Shown: positions 1 to 8,600 of the stretch, piece by piece
Layout: each line of letters starts with the position of its first letter
Position numbering within the stretch: position 1 is the first letter of the stretch
From: Kiritimatiellia bacterium
Lineage (GTDB): Bacteria > Verrucomicrobiota > Kiritimatiellia > RFP12 > UBA1067
DNA length: 17,963 nucleotides
Reading direction: 5' to 3'
Assembly: GCA_016303225.1 (NCBI GenBank)
Contig: JAEDMC010000039.1
Location: 1-17,963, forward strand
Notes under the pieces: generated by a model
Database searches by the model: none
The model's input: the letters and a program-made list of their open reading frames with translations, nothing else
What the model was told of the DNA's origin: nothing
Translations under genes and position numbers: made by a program

Positions 1-134
1 TCGTCCGCGTTCTTGTGCTACGCCTAATTCGCGGCCAATCCAGCGCGGCGGGGGCGGCCCGGTCGGTTGTTTACGCGTTGTTTTGGGAAAATACCTGCGC
101 TGATAGCGAAACGCTTTGTTTTGGCGCTAAAAAG

Positions 135-176
135 GGTTTTCTGCCGCGTCCACCCCGTCTTTGGGCATGGAAGCGA
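135..176 (+). repeat. Left arm of a 42-bp perfect inverted repeat
   Basis: This arm is the exact reverse complement of 421-462 over all 42 bases. Identity stops abruptly at both ends (134 against 463, and 177 against 420). It begins GGTTTTCTGCCGCG and ends CATGGAAGCGA. A perfect match of this length cannot be chance, and it is too far from its partner (244 bp) to be a simple terminator. It could be the terminal repeat of a small non-autonomous element (MITE-like), a recombination site of an invertible segment, or two copies of a dispersed intergenic repeat in opposite orientation. No flanking target-site duplication is evident. Confidence 0.95.
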
Positions 177-245
177 GGAAAGCAGCAGTATCGTGCCAAT
201 CTCTACAAGGGTTAAGGCGTATAACACTGGTTTAACAATCATAAA

Positions 246-293
246 GAGGTTTTGCCAAGACATGGGCGAATGCCCAGGGCTTGGCAAAACCTC
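246..293. other. 48-nt hairpin with a 14-bp perfect outer stem
   Basis: GAGGTTTTGCCAAG (246-259) pairs perfectly with 280-293. Inside is a 3x3 internal loop that can hold one C-G pair, then a second stem TGGGC (263-267) / GCCCA (272-276) closed by a GAAT tetraloop (268-271). On the + strand it is followed by AAGAAGAAG, so it is not a forward intrinsic terminator. On the - strand it is followed by TTTATGATTGTT, so a weak reverse terminator is possible. It lies inside the 42-bp inverted repeat but is not centred on it. It may be a REP-like unit or the folded core of a MITE. Confidence 0.85.
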
Positions 294-308
294 AAGAAGA
301 AGAGATCG

Positions 309-362
309 GGCGACATGATTGAAAAGCCAGTGTTTCGTGCCTTTATATGCGCATATGTCGCC
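309..362. other. Small dyad: 8-bp stem around a 12-bp palindrome
   Basis: GGCGACAT (309-316) pairs with ATGTCGCC (355-362). The perfect palindrome ATATGCGCATAT occupies 345-356 and overlaps the right stem arm, so the two folds exclude each other. It lies 27 bp upstream of the -35 of the probable rpsA promoter. It could be a protein-binding site or part of the structured repeat. I cannot assign a function. Confidence 0.4.
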
Positions 363-388
363 ACCGTCGCCACGTCGACTATTCACCC

Positions 389-418
389 TTGCGCTTTCTG
401 GCTATTTTTTGCTATAAT
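389..418 (+). promoter_or_regulatory. Probable rpsA promoter
   Basis: TTGCGC (389-394) and TATAAT (413-418) are separated by 18 bp in an AT-rich stretch, giving a consensus -10 and a four-of-six -35. Transcription would start near 425, leaving a leader of about 73 nt that begins within the right arm of the inverted repeat. This is the best sigma70-like site upstream of rpsA. Confidence 0.7.
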
Positions 419-420
419 TT

Positions 421-462
421 TCGCTTCCATGCCCAAAGACGGGGTGGACGCGGCAGAAAACC
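421..462 (-). repeat. Right arm of a 42-bp perfect inverted repeat
   Basis: This is the reverse complement of 135-176. It lies only two bases after the TATAAT hexamer of the probable rpsA promoter, so the predicted rpsA transcript would start inside it and carry most of the arm in its 5' leader. Read on the + strand it contains CCATGCCCAAAGACGG, a stretch open in one frame, but I see no sign that it is translated. Confidence 0.95.
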
Positions 463-497
463 GCGATCGGTAACAAACAACAAGAAAAGCATCAAAT

Positions 498-2267
498 ATG
501 GCTATTCGTAAGCCTACGGCTCCTGCGGACAAGTCTGCGGCGATGGCGGAAATGCTCGCTTCGGCCGGTCAGGAGACCAAGTTCAAGAACGGCAACCTCG
601 TTGAAGGTACCGTGTGTGCGATCAAGGGTGACGACGTTTGCGTCGACATCGGTTACAAGTCGGTTGGCGTCATCGGCATTGACGAGTTCGCGACCATCGA
701 GGGCGAGGCGCCTGCGGTCAAGGTCGGCGACAAGGTGACCGTCATGCTCGTCAAGCTCGAGGATGACAAGACCGGCATGGTCGAGCTCTCGAAGAAGCGT
801 GCGGACGACAAGATCCGCTGGGAGAAGATTCTGGAGCGTTACGTCGAAGGGTGTGTCGTCACGGGCACGATCAAGTCGGCCGTCCGCGGCGGTCTCATCG
901 TCCAGGTCGACGACGTCGAGGCGTTCCTGCCGGGTTCGCAGGTCGAGGTCGCTCCGGTCAAGGAGCTCGAGCCTTACGTCGGTCAGACGTTCGAGTTCAA
1001 GGTCATCAAGATTTCCAACGAGCGCCGCAATCTCATCGTCTCGCGCCGCGAGCTCATCAAGGGCACGATGGCGGAGAAGCGCGCGGAGCTGCTCGGTTCG
1101 CTGCAGAAGGGCGAGGTGCGCAAGGGCCGCGTGAAGAACATCACCGACTTCGGCGCGTTCATCGACCTCGACGGCATCGACGGCCTCCTTCACATCACGG
1201 ACATGAGCTGGGGCCGCGTCAAGCACCCGAGCGAAGTCCTCAAGGTCGGTCAGGAGCTCGACGTCATGGTCCTCGACGTGGACCGCGATCGCGAGCGCAT
1301 CAGCCTCGGCCTCAAGCAGACTACCGACAATCCGTGGAACACGATCCAGGATCAGTTCCCGGTCGGCTCCCGCGTCAGCGGCAAGGTCGTCAACCTCGCG
1401 GCGTACGGTGCGTTCGTCGAGATCGCCCCCGGCATCGAGGGTCTCGTCCACATCAGCGAGTTCAGCTGGACGAAGCGCGTCGCGCGCGCGTCCGACATGC
1501 TCGCGGTCGGCGACGAGGTCAACGTGGTGGTTCTCTCGGTCGATGTTGAGAACCAGAAGATCGCGCTCGGCATCCGCCAGACGCAGGAGAATCCGTGGGA
1601 CACGGTTCAGGACCGCTTCCCGGTCGGCTCCAAGATCAAGGGCAAGGTCCGCAACTTCACGGCGTATGGTGCGTTCGTCGAGCTCGAGGAGGGCATCGAC
1701 GGCATGATCCACGTCAGCGACATCAGCTGGACGCGCAAGATCAACCATCCGTCGGAGTGCCTGCAGAAGGGCCAGGAGGTCGAGGCGGTCGTTCTCGACG
1801 TCAATCCGAAGGAACAGCGCATTTCGCTCGGCCTCAAGCAGGCTCAGCAGGATCCGTGGGATGAGATCGCGAAGAAGTTCCCGGTCGGATCCACGGTCAA
1901 GGGCAAGGTCTCCAAGATCGCCTCGTTCGGCGCCTTCATCGAGCTCGAGGACGGCGTGGACGGTCTCGTCCACATCTCCCAGATCTCCGATCAGCGCATC
2001 GAGAAGGTCAAGGACGCGCTGGACGTCGGCCAGGAGGTCGAGGCCCGCATCGTCAAGGTTGACCGCGCCGAGCGCCGCATCGGGCTCTCGATCCGCGCGA
2101 TGACGATGACGGACGACGAGATCCGGGCGCTCGAGGCCGAGGCCAAGGGCGAAGAGGTCAAGCCGGTCAGCGCGAAGAGCGCCGGCAGCGAGAACCTGGG
2201 CGGTCTTTCCGCTGCGTTCGACAACGCGTTCGCGAACGTCGAGTGGCAGCCGGGCGAGGCCAAGTAA
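498..2267 (+). CDS. rpsA: 30S ribosomal protein S1
   Basis: S1 binds mRNA on the small ribosomal subunit and helps load structured or poorly Shine-Dalgarno-matched messages. The 589-residue protein has six OB-fold S1 domains at about residues 32-100, 117-184, 204-273, 289-360, 376-446 and 463-533. Domains 3-6 carry the typical FGAF(I/V)(D/E)L...G(I/V)(D/E)G(L/M)(L/I/V)H(I/V)(S/T) core and end in (I)SLG(L/I)(K/R)-type strands. The last 55 residues are a low-complexity tail. Length fits the six-domain bacterial form. The start MAIRKPT is the first in-frame ATG after the leader. The bases before it (AACAAGAAAAGCATC) hold no good Shine-Dalgarno, as is also true of E. coli rpsA, where S1 represses its own translation; similar control here is inference. 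rpmB follows after 27 bp, so the two are probably co-transcribed. Confidence 0.97.
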   Translation: MAIRKPTAPADKSAAMAEMLASAGQETKFKNGNLVEGTVCAIKGDDVCVDIGYKSVGVIGIDEFATIEGEAPAVKVGDKVTVMLVKLEDDKTGMVELSKKRADDKIRWEKILERYVEGCVVTGTIKSAVRGGLIVQVDDVEAFLPGSQVEVAPVKELEPYVGQTFEFKVIKISNERRNLIVSRRELIKGTMAEKRAELLGSLQKGEVRKGRVKNITDFGAFIDLDGIDGLLHITDMSWGRVKHPSEVLKVGQELDVMVLDVDRDRERISLGLKQTTDNPWNTIQDQFPVGSRVSGKVVNLAAYGAFVEIAPGIEGLVHISEFSWTKRVARASDMLAVGDEVNVVVLSVDVENQKIALGIRQTQENPWDTVQDRFPVGSKIKGKVRNFTAYGAFVELEEGIDGMIHVSDISWTRKINHPSECLQKGQEVEAVVLDVNPKEQRISLGLKQAQQDPWDEIAKKFPVGSTVKGKVSKIASFGAFIELEDGVDGLVHISQISDQRIEKVKDALDVGQEVEARIVKVDRAERRIGLSIRAMTMTDDEIRALEAEAKGEEVKPVSAKSAGSENLGGLSAAFDNAFANVEWQPGEAK

Positions 2268-2294
2268 GCAACTTCAAACGAAAGGAACACGAAA

Positions 2295-2525
2295 ATGTCC
2301 AGAGTTTGCGATATTTGCGGCAAGGGTCCGTCGGTCGGCAACGTCGTCGTCCGCAAGGGCTCTCCGAAGTACAAGGGCGGCATCGGTCTCCATACGACCG
2401 GCATCACCAAGCGTCGCTTCCTCCCGAACCTGCAGTCGATCCGCACGACCGACGGCAAGGGCAACACGAAGCGCATGTGCGTCTGCACGCGTTGCCTGAA
2501 GTCCGGCAAGGTGACGAAAGCGTAA
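2295..2525 (+). CDS. rpmB: 50S ribosomal protein L28
   Basis: A component of the large ribosomal subunit. The 76-residue protein starts MSRVCDICGKGP and shows the family features: an N-terminal CxxC (C5, C8), the KRRFLPNLQ core (residues 39-47), and a second CxxC near the end (C64, C67, with an extra C62). The four cysteines mark the zinc-binding form, as opposed to the cysteine-free variant some bacteria use under zinc limitation. AAAGGA (2281-2286) lies 8 bp before the ATG as a fair ribosome binding site. It shares a transcript with rpsA and is followed by an intrinsic terminator. The pairing of rpmB with rpsA differs from the common rpmB-rpmG pairing. Confidence 0.97.
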   Translation: MSRVCDICGKGPSVGNVVVRKGSPKYKGGIGLHTTGITKRRFLPNLQSIRTTDGKGNTKRMCVCTRCLKSGKVTKA

Positions 2526-2528
2526 TGA

Positions 2529-2556
2529 GCTGTTAGCTATTAGCGGATAGCTTGGA
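2529..2556 (+). repeat. Degenerate 7-bp tandem array, unit about GCTRTTA
   Basis: Four consecutive heptamers begin right after the rpmB stop. The first two are GCTGTTA and GCTATTA; the third differs from the first at two positions and the fourth at three. Taken alone it would be weak, but it matches in period and position the clearer arrays in later gaps. It also contains a small dyad, AGCTAT / ATAGCT, and runs straight into the terminator stem. Confidence 0.55.
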
Positions 2557-2600
2557 AAGCGGGCGCGGTCCTTCTGGGGCCGCGTTCGCTTTTTCTTTGA
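2556..2600 (+). terminator. Intrinsic terminator after rpmB
   Basis: AAAGCG (2556-2561) pairs with CGCTTT (2587-2592). The GC-rich inner stem CGCGGTCC (2564-2571) pairs with 2577-2584 around a five-base loop, with G-U pairs joining the two parts. The 3' side runs into a T-rich tract ending near 2598. It separates the ribosomal-protein transcript from the gene for the giant exported protein. Confidence 0.85.
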
Positions 2601-2638
2601 ACCTTCGTCTCGCGGGCGCATTAGCATCATCAGCGGGG

Positions 2639-2668
2639 TTGCAATCCACCCCGAAAAATTGGTATTAT
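2639..2668 (+). promoter_or_regulatory. Probable promoter of the giant-protein operon
   Basis: TTGCAA (2639-2644) and TATTAT (2663-2668) are 18 bp apart in the only AT-rich patch between the terminator and the next gene. The expected start of transcription, about 2675, lies only about three bases before the ATG at 2678, so the message would be leaderless or nearly so. No Shine-Dalgarno sequence is present. Confidence 0.6.
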
Positions 2669-2677
2669 ACGCATAAT

Positions 2678-5600
2678 ATGAAAAAGCATACTCTTCGTTT
2701 GGGCGTTTTGACGTTCACCGCATTTCTGTCCGCGGCGGTTTTCGCCGATTTGGCGCAGGATTTCGAGGCGGCCGTGAAGGCCGGCAAGCCGCTGAGCGCG
2801 GAAGCCGCGTACGTGAAGCTCGTGAAGGCGGGCAAGGCTGTCTCGCCGCGCATCCACCTGCAGGCGGCGGAGGTCGCGCGCGCGCTCGGCAAGGGTACGG
2901 CCTATGACGACCGCACGCTCCTCTATCTTCGCCTTGAGAAGGGGTGGAACGCCGACGTCGAGCGGGCGCTGTGGCGGCTGTGCTCGTCGGGTTCCGACGT
3001 CGATCTCTTCGCGCGCCTGAACGGCAACACGAAGGCCGACCGTGCGCTTTGGTCCGTCGGGCGCGACATGCTGGGGCGCCTCGCGGCGGCGAACCGTCCG
3101 CAGGAGCTCCTGAAGCTCGCCGACCTCATGATGTCGAAGTTCCCGCAGAAGAATCGCCTCAACAGCATTCTCAGCGTCCTTTACGACAACAGTCGCAACT
3201 GCGGGCCGAACTATCCGAAGGCCGAGCTCGCGCAGGTGATCCTGCGCCATGCGGGCCTCGGGGCGTGCGATAGCTTCTGGAATCTCCTGAGCTACGGCAA
3301 CCAGCGTGACGCCTTTGCGCCGGAGTTCGCGGCGAACTACGTTGCGCGCAATGGCGGCGAGATTGCCGACGACCTTCTCGTGCGCGTGCTGGATGCGCTC
3401 GACTACAACAACGTCGACGAGGAGAAGGATGCGGCGAAGGCCGCGGCGCGCGATGCGCGCGTGACGGCCGCGAAGAAGGCCGAGAAGACGATTTTCGACG
3501 GCAAGCATCCGCAGTCCGCGCGCAAGTACGTGTGGGTGGCGGGCGGTCGCCTTCCGAAGGCGTTTTTCCCGGGGTGGAAGAAGGACGAGCCGGCGGTGGG
3601 GCTGAAGGCGCTTTACGACCGTCTCACGACGTCCGACCTCTACAAGGAGAGCGAGAACTATCGCCGGGACGTCCAGAACATGCGCAACAACCTCATGAGC
3701 TGGAAGCGCTTCTCGGCGCAGGAGTGTGCGGCGCTCGTCGACGCCGAACCGGCGTCGTTCCCGGCCGACTGGCTGGGCGACTACAGCTCGCTCGGCAGCG
3801 TCAGCAAGGCCGTGCAGGACACGAAGTCGACTGCGCCGATTGCGAAGCTGGCGCAGAAGTATCCGAAGCAGGCCGATGCGATCTATCGTCAGTATTTCAG
3901 CTCCTATGCGGCCGCCAACGATCAGAAGGGCGACATTGCGGCCGTGAAGCGCATTTTCATGGACATCGCGAAGCAGTCGTCCGACTTCGGCTACGGGCCG
4001 ATCGACCAGGTGGTCAGCTGGTGCAAGGGCATGTCCGTCGCCGACAAGCTCGCGCTCTTCAAGTCGGCCTATACGGTGACGGGCTGGAGCGGCACGTGGA
4101 AGGAGTTCAAGAATCGTGCGGCGCGGGCTAATGACAAGGATCCGTTCTACGGCAATGCCGAGGTCAAGAAGTTCGGCGCCGCGATGAAGGAAGGCGACCT
4201 CCCCGGCGATCCGCTCCTCAAGCTTTTCGCCCAGGCGTCGCGCGCGAAGAACGCGCCGGACATGGCCGCGCTCGTGCCGGAGTTCAAGAAGCTCTGTCCG
4301 TGGAAGTACAACGAGGGCAAGACCGGCCGTGACAACTGGATCGGCAACTACTTCCTGAACCGCTACCTGGAGTTCGCGCGCAACGCGGCGGAGGCGGATT
4401 GCCGCAAGTACACGGAGCTGGCGATCGAGAAGCTCTCGAAGACCGGGCCGGAGACGGGCTGGCTCGAGAACTGCCTGCGCAAGGTGAAGGACGCGAACCT
4501 GTGGCTCTCCTACTACCGTGCGCGCGCCCTGGCCGTCGGCAATCACGATCCGCTCGCCGGCTATTCGGTGGCGAAGGATTCGGAGAAGCCCGCCGACGGC
4601 ATCGACATGAAGAAGATGACGCCGTACAATGCCAGCCAGTATCTCCGCAACAACTGGGGCAACGTCAAGTCGGGTCCGGCGCGCGACCAGTTGCTCCTGG
4701 ACTACCTCGCGTCGCGTCCGTATGCCGAGCTGAACCGCGATGGTCTCAACTGGGCGCTCGCGACGGCGCAGGACTACGCCATGTGGCGCAAGGAATTCGC
4801 CGCGAAGTTCCCGGTCGATGACGCGCTCAAGCAGCTGCTCGCCGACAAGACGGCTCCGGCCTATCCGTGGGACTGCTACATGAACGTCCTTCGCCTCGCC
4901 ATTCGTGCGGGCAAGTACGATGCCGCGTTTCAGCAGTATGCCGCCTGGGCGGACGCCCTGGAGGTCCAGGACCGCCTCGACGCCTACAACCGTCTCCTCT
5001 CCAACAGCGTTCTTCTGCTCCGCGAGAACGGCAAGGAGGCCAAGGACACGTACTGGGACTGGTTCCCGGGCTGGTACAAGCTGCTGACCGACAAGTATGC
5101 GGCAGCGCTCAAGGCGGTGCCGGATGTGCGCGCCGGCGTCTGCACGCTGGGCTTTGACGGCAATCGCCTCGATACGCTCAAGAACCGCCGCGCCGAGCTT
5201 GCGAAGAGCGAGACGAACGCGACGCAGGTCGCGAAGATCGACGCATTCTACGACACGATGACCGACAAGGTCATCGCGGGCATGCGCAATCCGATCGGCG
5301 ACGGCTACGAGACGATGGCCTGGCACAGCCGTCTTCGCAAGGCGATTCAAAAGAAGGATGCCGTGGGTGCCGCGGCGATTGCCCGCCGCACGGGCGCATC
5401 CATCATCTGGCACTGGATGGGCGACGGCTATCTGAAGCAGGTGCTGGAGGACTTCAAGGAGTCGGGCGCCAACGAGGCGTTCTACCTCTACGTCGACGCC
5501 GTCTCCGGCGACCAGCCGGGCTGGCTCGTGTCGCTTGCGGCCAAGTACCGCGCCGAGCTCGCCTCGACGCTTCCGGGCATCTATCCGGTCGGAGAGAACG

Positions 5601-8600
5601 ATCCGGCGTATCCGCTCTACGTGGCGGCGGACGAGCTCTCGAAGAAGAACCCGGAGCGCGCGTGGCAGATCCTGCAGGATCCGAAGAACCAGACCGTGTT
5701 CGAGCGCGAGGCGCTGAAGCTGCCGCCGGACTTCGTGATCTGGGGCGTCGAGCAGCTGCGCATGGACCGCGGCGAGAAGGACAAGCTTCTCCTGAAGGCG
5801 CGTCAGATCGCGACGGCGATTCTCTCGCAGGAGTCGAAGGTCTCGCCCGAGATGGCGGCGGCGATGGTTCTCTCCCGAGCCGAGAGCTACCGCGACCAGC
5901 AGAACTTCGAGGCCGCGAAGCTCGAGTACCAGTCGCTCCGCGACAATCCGACGTATCATGCGACCAAGTACGGCAAGAAGGCGATGTTCCGCGCGATGGA
6001 CCTGCAGATCGCGTCCGGCAACGTCCAGGGCACCGAGGCGACGCTTGAGTACTGGCTCAGCCAGAACGACCGCGAGATCCAGGCGCAGGCCCACTACTTC
6101 ATGGCGCTGATCGCGTTTGACCGCAAGGACTTCGACGAGTGCATCAAGCAGCTGCGCCAGGTCTTCGCGATCAACCTGACGCACACGGAGGGACGCTTCC
6201 TCCACGGCCAGTGGAAGCTGGCGACGAACAGCGAAGTCGATGACACGGACGTTCTCGTCGGCGACCTGACCGAGCGCAACATGATCCGTCCCGGCAACCA
6301 GCTCACGGTCACGGTGCAGGACTCGAACCTCTCCGTCGCCGGCGGCGGTGCATCGATCCCGGTGATCGTCCGCACCGAGCCAGGCAAGGACGAGGAGCGC
6401 ATCAACCTCTATCCGACGAGCCGCGACCCGTCCAACTTCAAGGGCCTCGTCGAGGTCCAGCTCGGTAAGGCGTGTCCGTCGAACCGCGTCCTCGAGGTGA
6501 TCGGCGACGACACGGTCTCGTACGTGATCGATCCGGACTTCCTGAAGGAGCGGGGCCTTCCGCTGAACGAGCCGAAGCGCCTCAGGGTCATTGACGACGG
6601 CAAGCTCGCGATGGGCGCTGGCGCGCCGCGCACGGAGGAGAAGAAGACCGAGAAGGGCCTCAAGGATCTGCTGGACGAGGACCACAGCCTCGAGGACACG
6701 GGTGTCTCCAAGAAGCTCCGTCCCGGCAACCCGCTCTACGTGGTCGTGCAGGACCGCGACCGTTCGCTCGGCGGCGAGGCCGACAGCCTGCGGGTTTCAA
6801 TCGAGACCAGCTCCGGCGACCGTCTCGACGACTACGAGCTCAAGGAGGAGAAGCCGTACTCCGGCGTCTTCCGCGGCAAGATCGCGACCTCGCTGCCGCC
6901 GCCGCGCGCTTTTGCGCACGACACCGCCGCGGGCATGAATCCGGGCGACGTCATCAACAAGAACAAGAAGGGCGGCTGGAAGTCGCTCTCCGACGGGCAG
7001 CCCGGCAAATGGTTCGAGGTCGACACGATGGGCTCCTACCTCTTCTCCGAGATCACGCTTGATACGCCGAGCGTCGAGGACGTCAAGTCGATCCGGCTCG
7101 TCGGCCGCATGGGCTCGAAGGTGATGCAGCTCGGCCGTCTCCCCGCGGCGACCGAGATGTCGAAGCTCTATCTCCGCCGTCAACAGCAGTATGACCGCAA
7201 CCCGCATCGTTCGCTCGCGAACCTCCGCGCGTTCTGCCAGACCGACCGCGCGTCGAAGCGCCTCATCGTCGAGAAGATCGAGCATCGTGCGCTCGGCAAC
7301 GGCAACGACTGGCAGACCGCGCTCTACGCCGGTCCGTTCGCCGCGCCGGCAGGGGTCGATTCGCTCCGGTTCCGCATCCAGCCGACCTCGAGCAAGAAGG
7401 ACGCGCTCCGCAGTCTCTGGGTCACGTTCGCGCTGGACGGTGAGGAAATCTTCTCCGGCCAGGGCTTCAAGCTCCAGAACGCGCTCGTGACGGCGGACCT
7501 CACGCCCGGCTGCCACCAGTTCGAGCTGGCGGTCGTCTCCTACAACCACAACGACGACTTCAATCTGGTCTGGGAACCGATCGGGAAGGGTCCGCAGGCG
7601 TTCCCGGCCGACTGGTTCAACGAAGAGAAGCACGTGGCGCTCAAAAAGTTCGTCAAGGACCAGGCGCAGATCGTGAAGACGGCGAACGGCTTCAAGGCGG
7701 TGTTCGAGAAGCCGGTCAGGCTGCGTTCCTTCCGCTGGGAGTTCGCGGACGTGAAGAGCCCCGACGTCTCGATTTCGCGCATCAGCGCGAAGGACGACCG
7801 CGGCGAGGACGTCCTGCCGGTCGAGAGCGACTTCTCCGACTCGCAGTCCAACAAGACGCTTGAGGTCGCGCCGGGCGACAAGATCACCGTCAAGTACGAG
7901 GACGAGCGCACGACCTCCGGCGAGAAGAAGGTGCTGCAGCGTCAGATGGACAGCTCGTTCAACGACGCGAAGGTGCGCTTCATCTTCGAGGACACGGACG
8001 AGAAGGGCAATGTGACGGCGTGGGACGCGTTCCGCTTCCAGCCGGGCGATTCGCTGGTGATGGCGGTCACCGATCCCGACTGCGACATTACCGACGAGGC
8101 GGACAAGATCGAGGTCTCGATCAAGAACGCGGCGGGCGAGACGTTCACCAAGAAGCTCGTCGAGTTCCAGCCGAAGTGGGGCTATGGCCGCACGGAGGAT
8201 TCCTACGGCATGCACTCGGGCATCTTCATGGGCGTCCTGAAGACCTGTGAGGCGGGCAACACCAACGCGCCGGCGAAGGTGATGCGCGTGAAGAGCGACG
8301 ACTGCCTCACCGTCAGCTACGAGGACCGCGAGAACACCGATCCGGGCGTTCCGTGCTCACGCTCCGTGCGCATCTTCGCGGCCCGTCCGTCGCAGCCTTC
8401 GCTGACGCTCTTCGACGTCCGCAAGACGCAGGAGATCGACAAGTCGGCCGACGCGAAGGTGAAGCTTGAGCGCATTCGCCGCCGTCCCGGCAACGAGAAC
8501 GTCAACGTCGTCTACTGCGACGTCCTGACGGCTGCGCCGATGGACGCGAAGGCCGTGGCGACGACGAACCCGATTCCGGTCAACGTCTCCGCGGGATCGA

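Larger units (their letters stand above)
1..497. other. Gene-free region upstream of rpsA
   Basis: I find no supportable gene here. Short open frames exist on both strands, but they run through the inverted-repeat arms and the hairpin and look like no known family. A frame ending with TAA at 25-27 could be the tail of an upstream gene, but only eight codons are visible. The stretch holds a 42-bp inverted repeat, a 48-nt hairpin, a smaller palindrome and a promoter-like pair, described separately. Positions 1-134 show nothing further that I can support. Confidence 0.7.

Noticed and set aside
24..473. Small ORFs of 66-120 codons in the left gap on both strands
   Set aside because: They run through the inverted-repeat arms and the hairpin, have no clear ribosome binding sites and match no family I know.
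492..1973. Long - strand frame opposite rpsA
   Set aside because: A shadow of the strongly biased S1 gene; its apparent repeats mirror the S1 domains.
2552..2677. Upstream ATG at 2552 as the start of the giant gene
   Set aside because: It lies in the terminator stem and would add 42 residues before a good signal peptide.
2630..6685. A 1,351-codon open frame on the - strand
   Set aside because: It has the same codon-register shadow relation, here with the giant gene, and no family motif or start signal.
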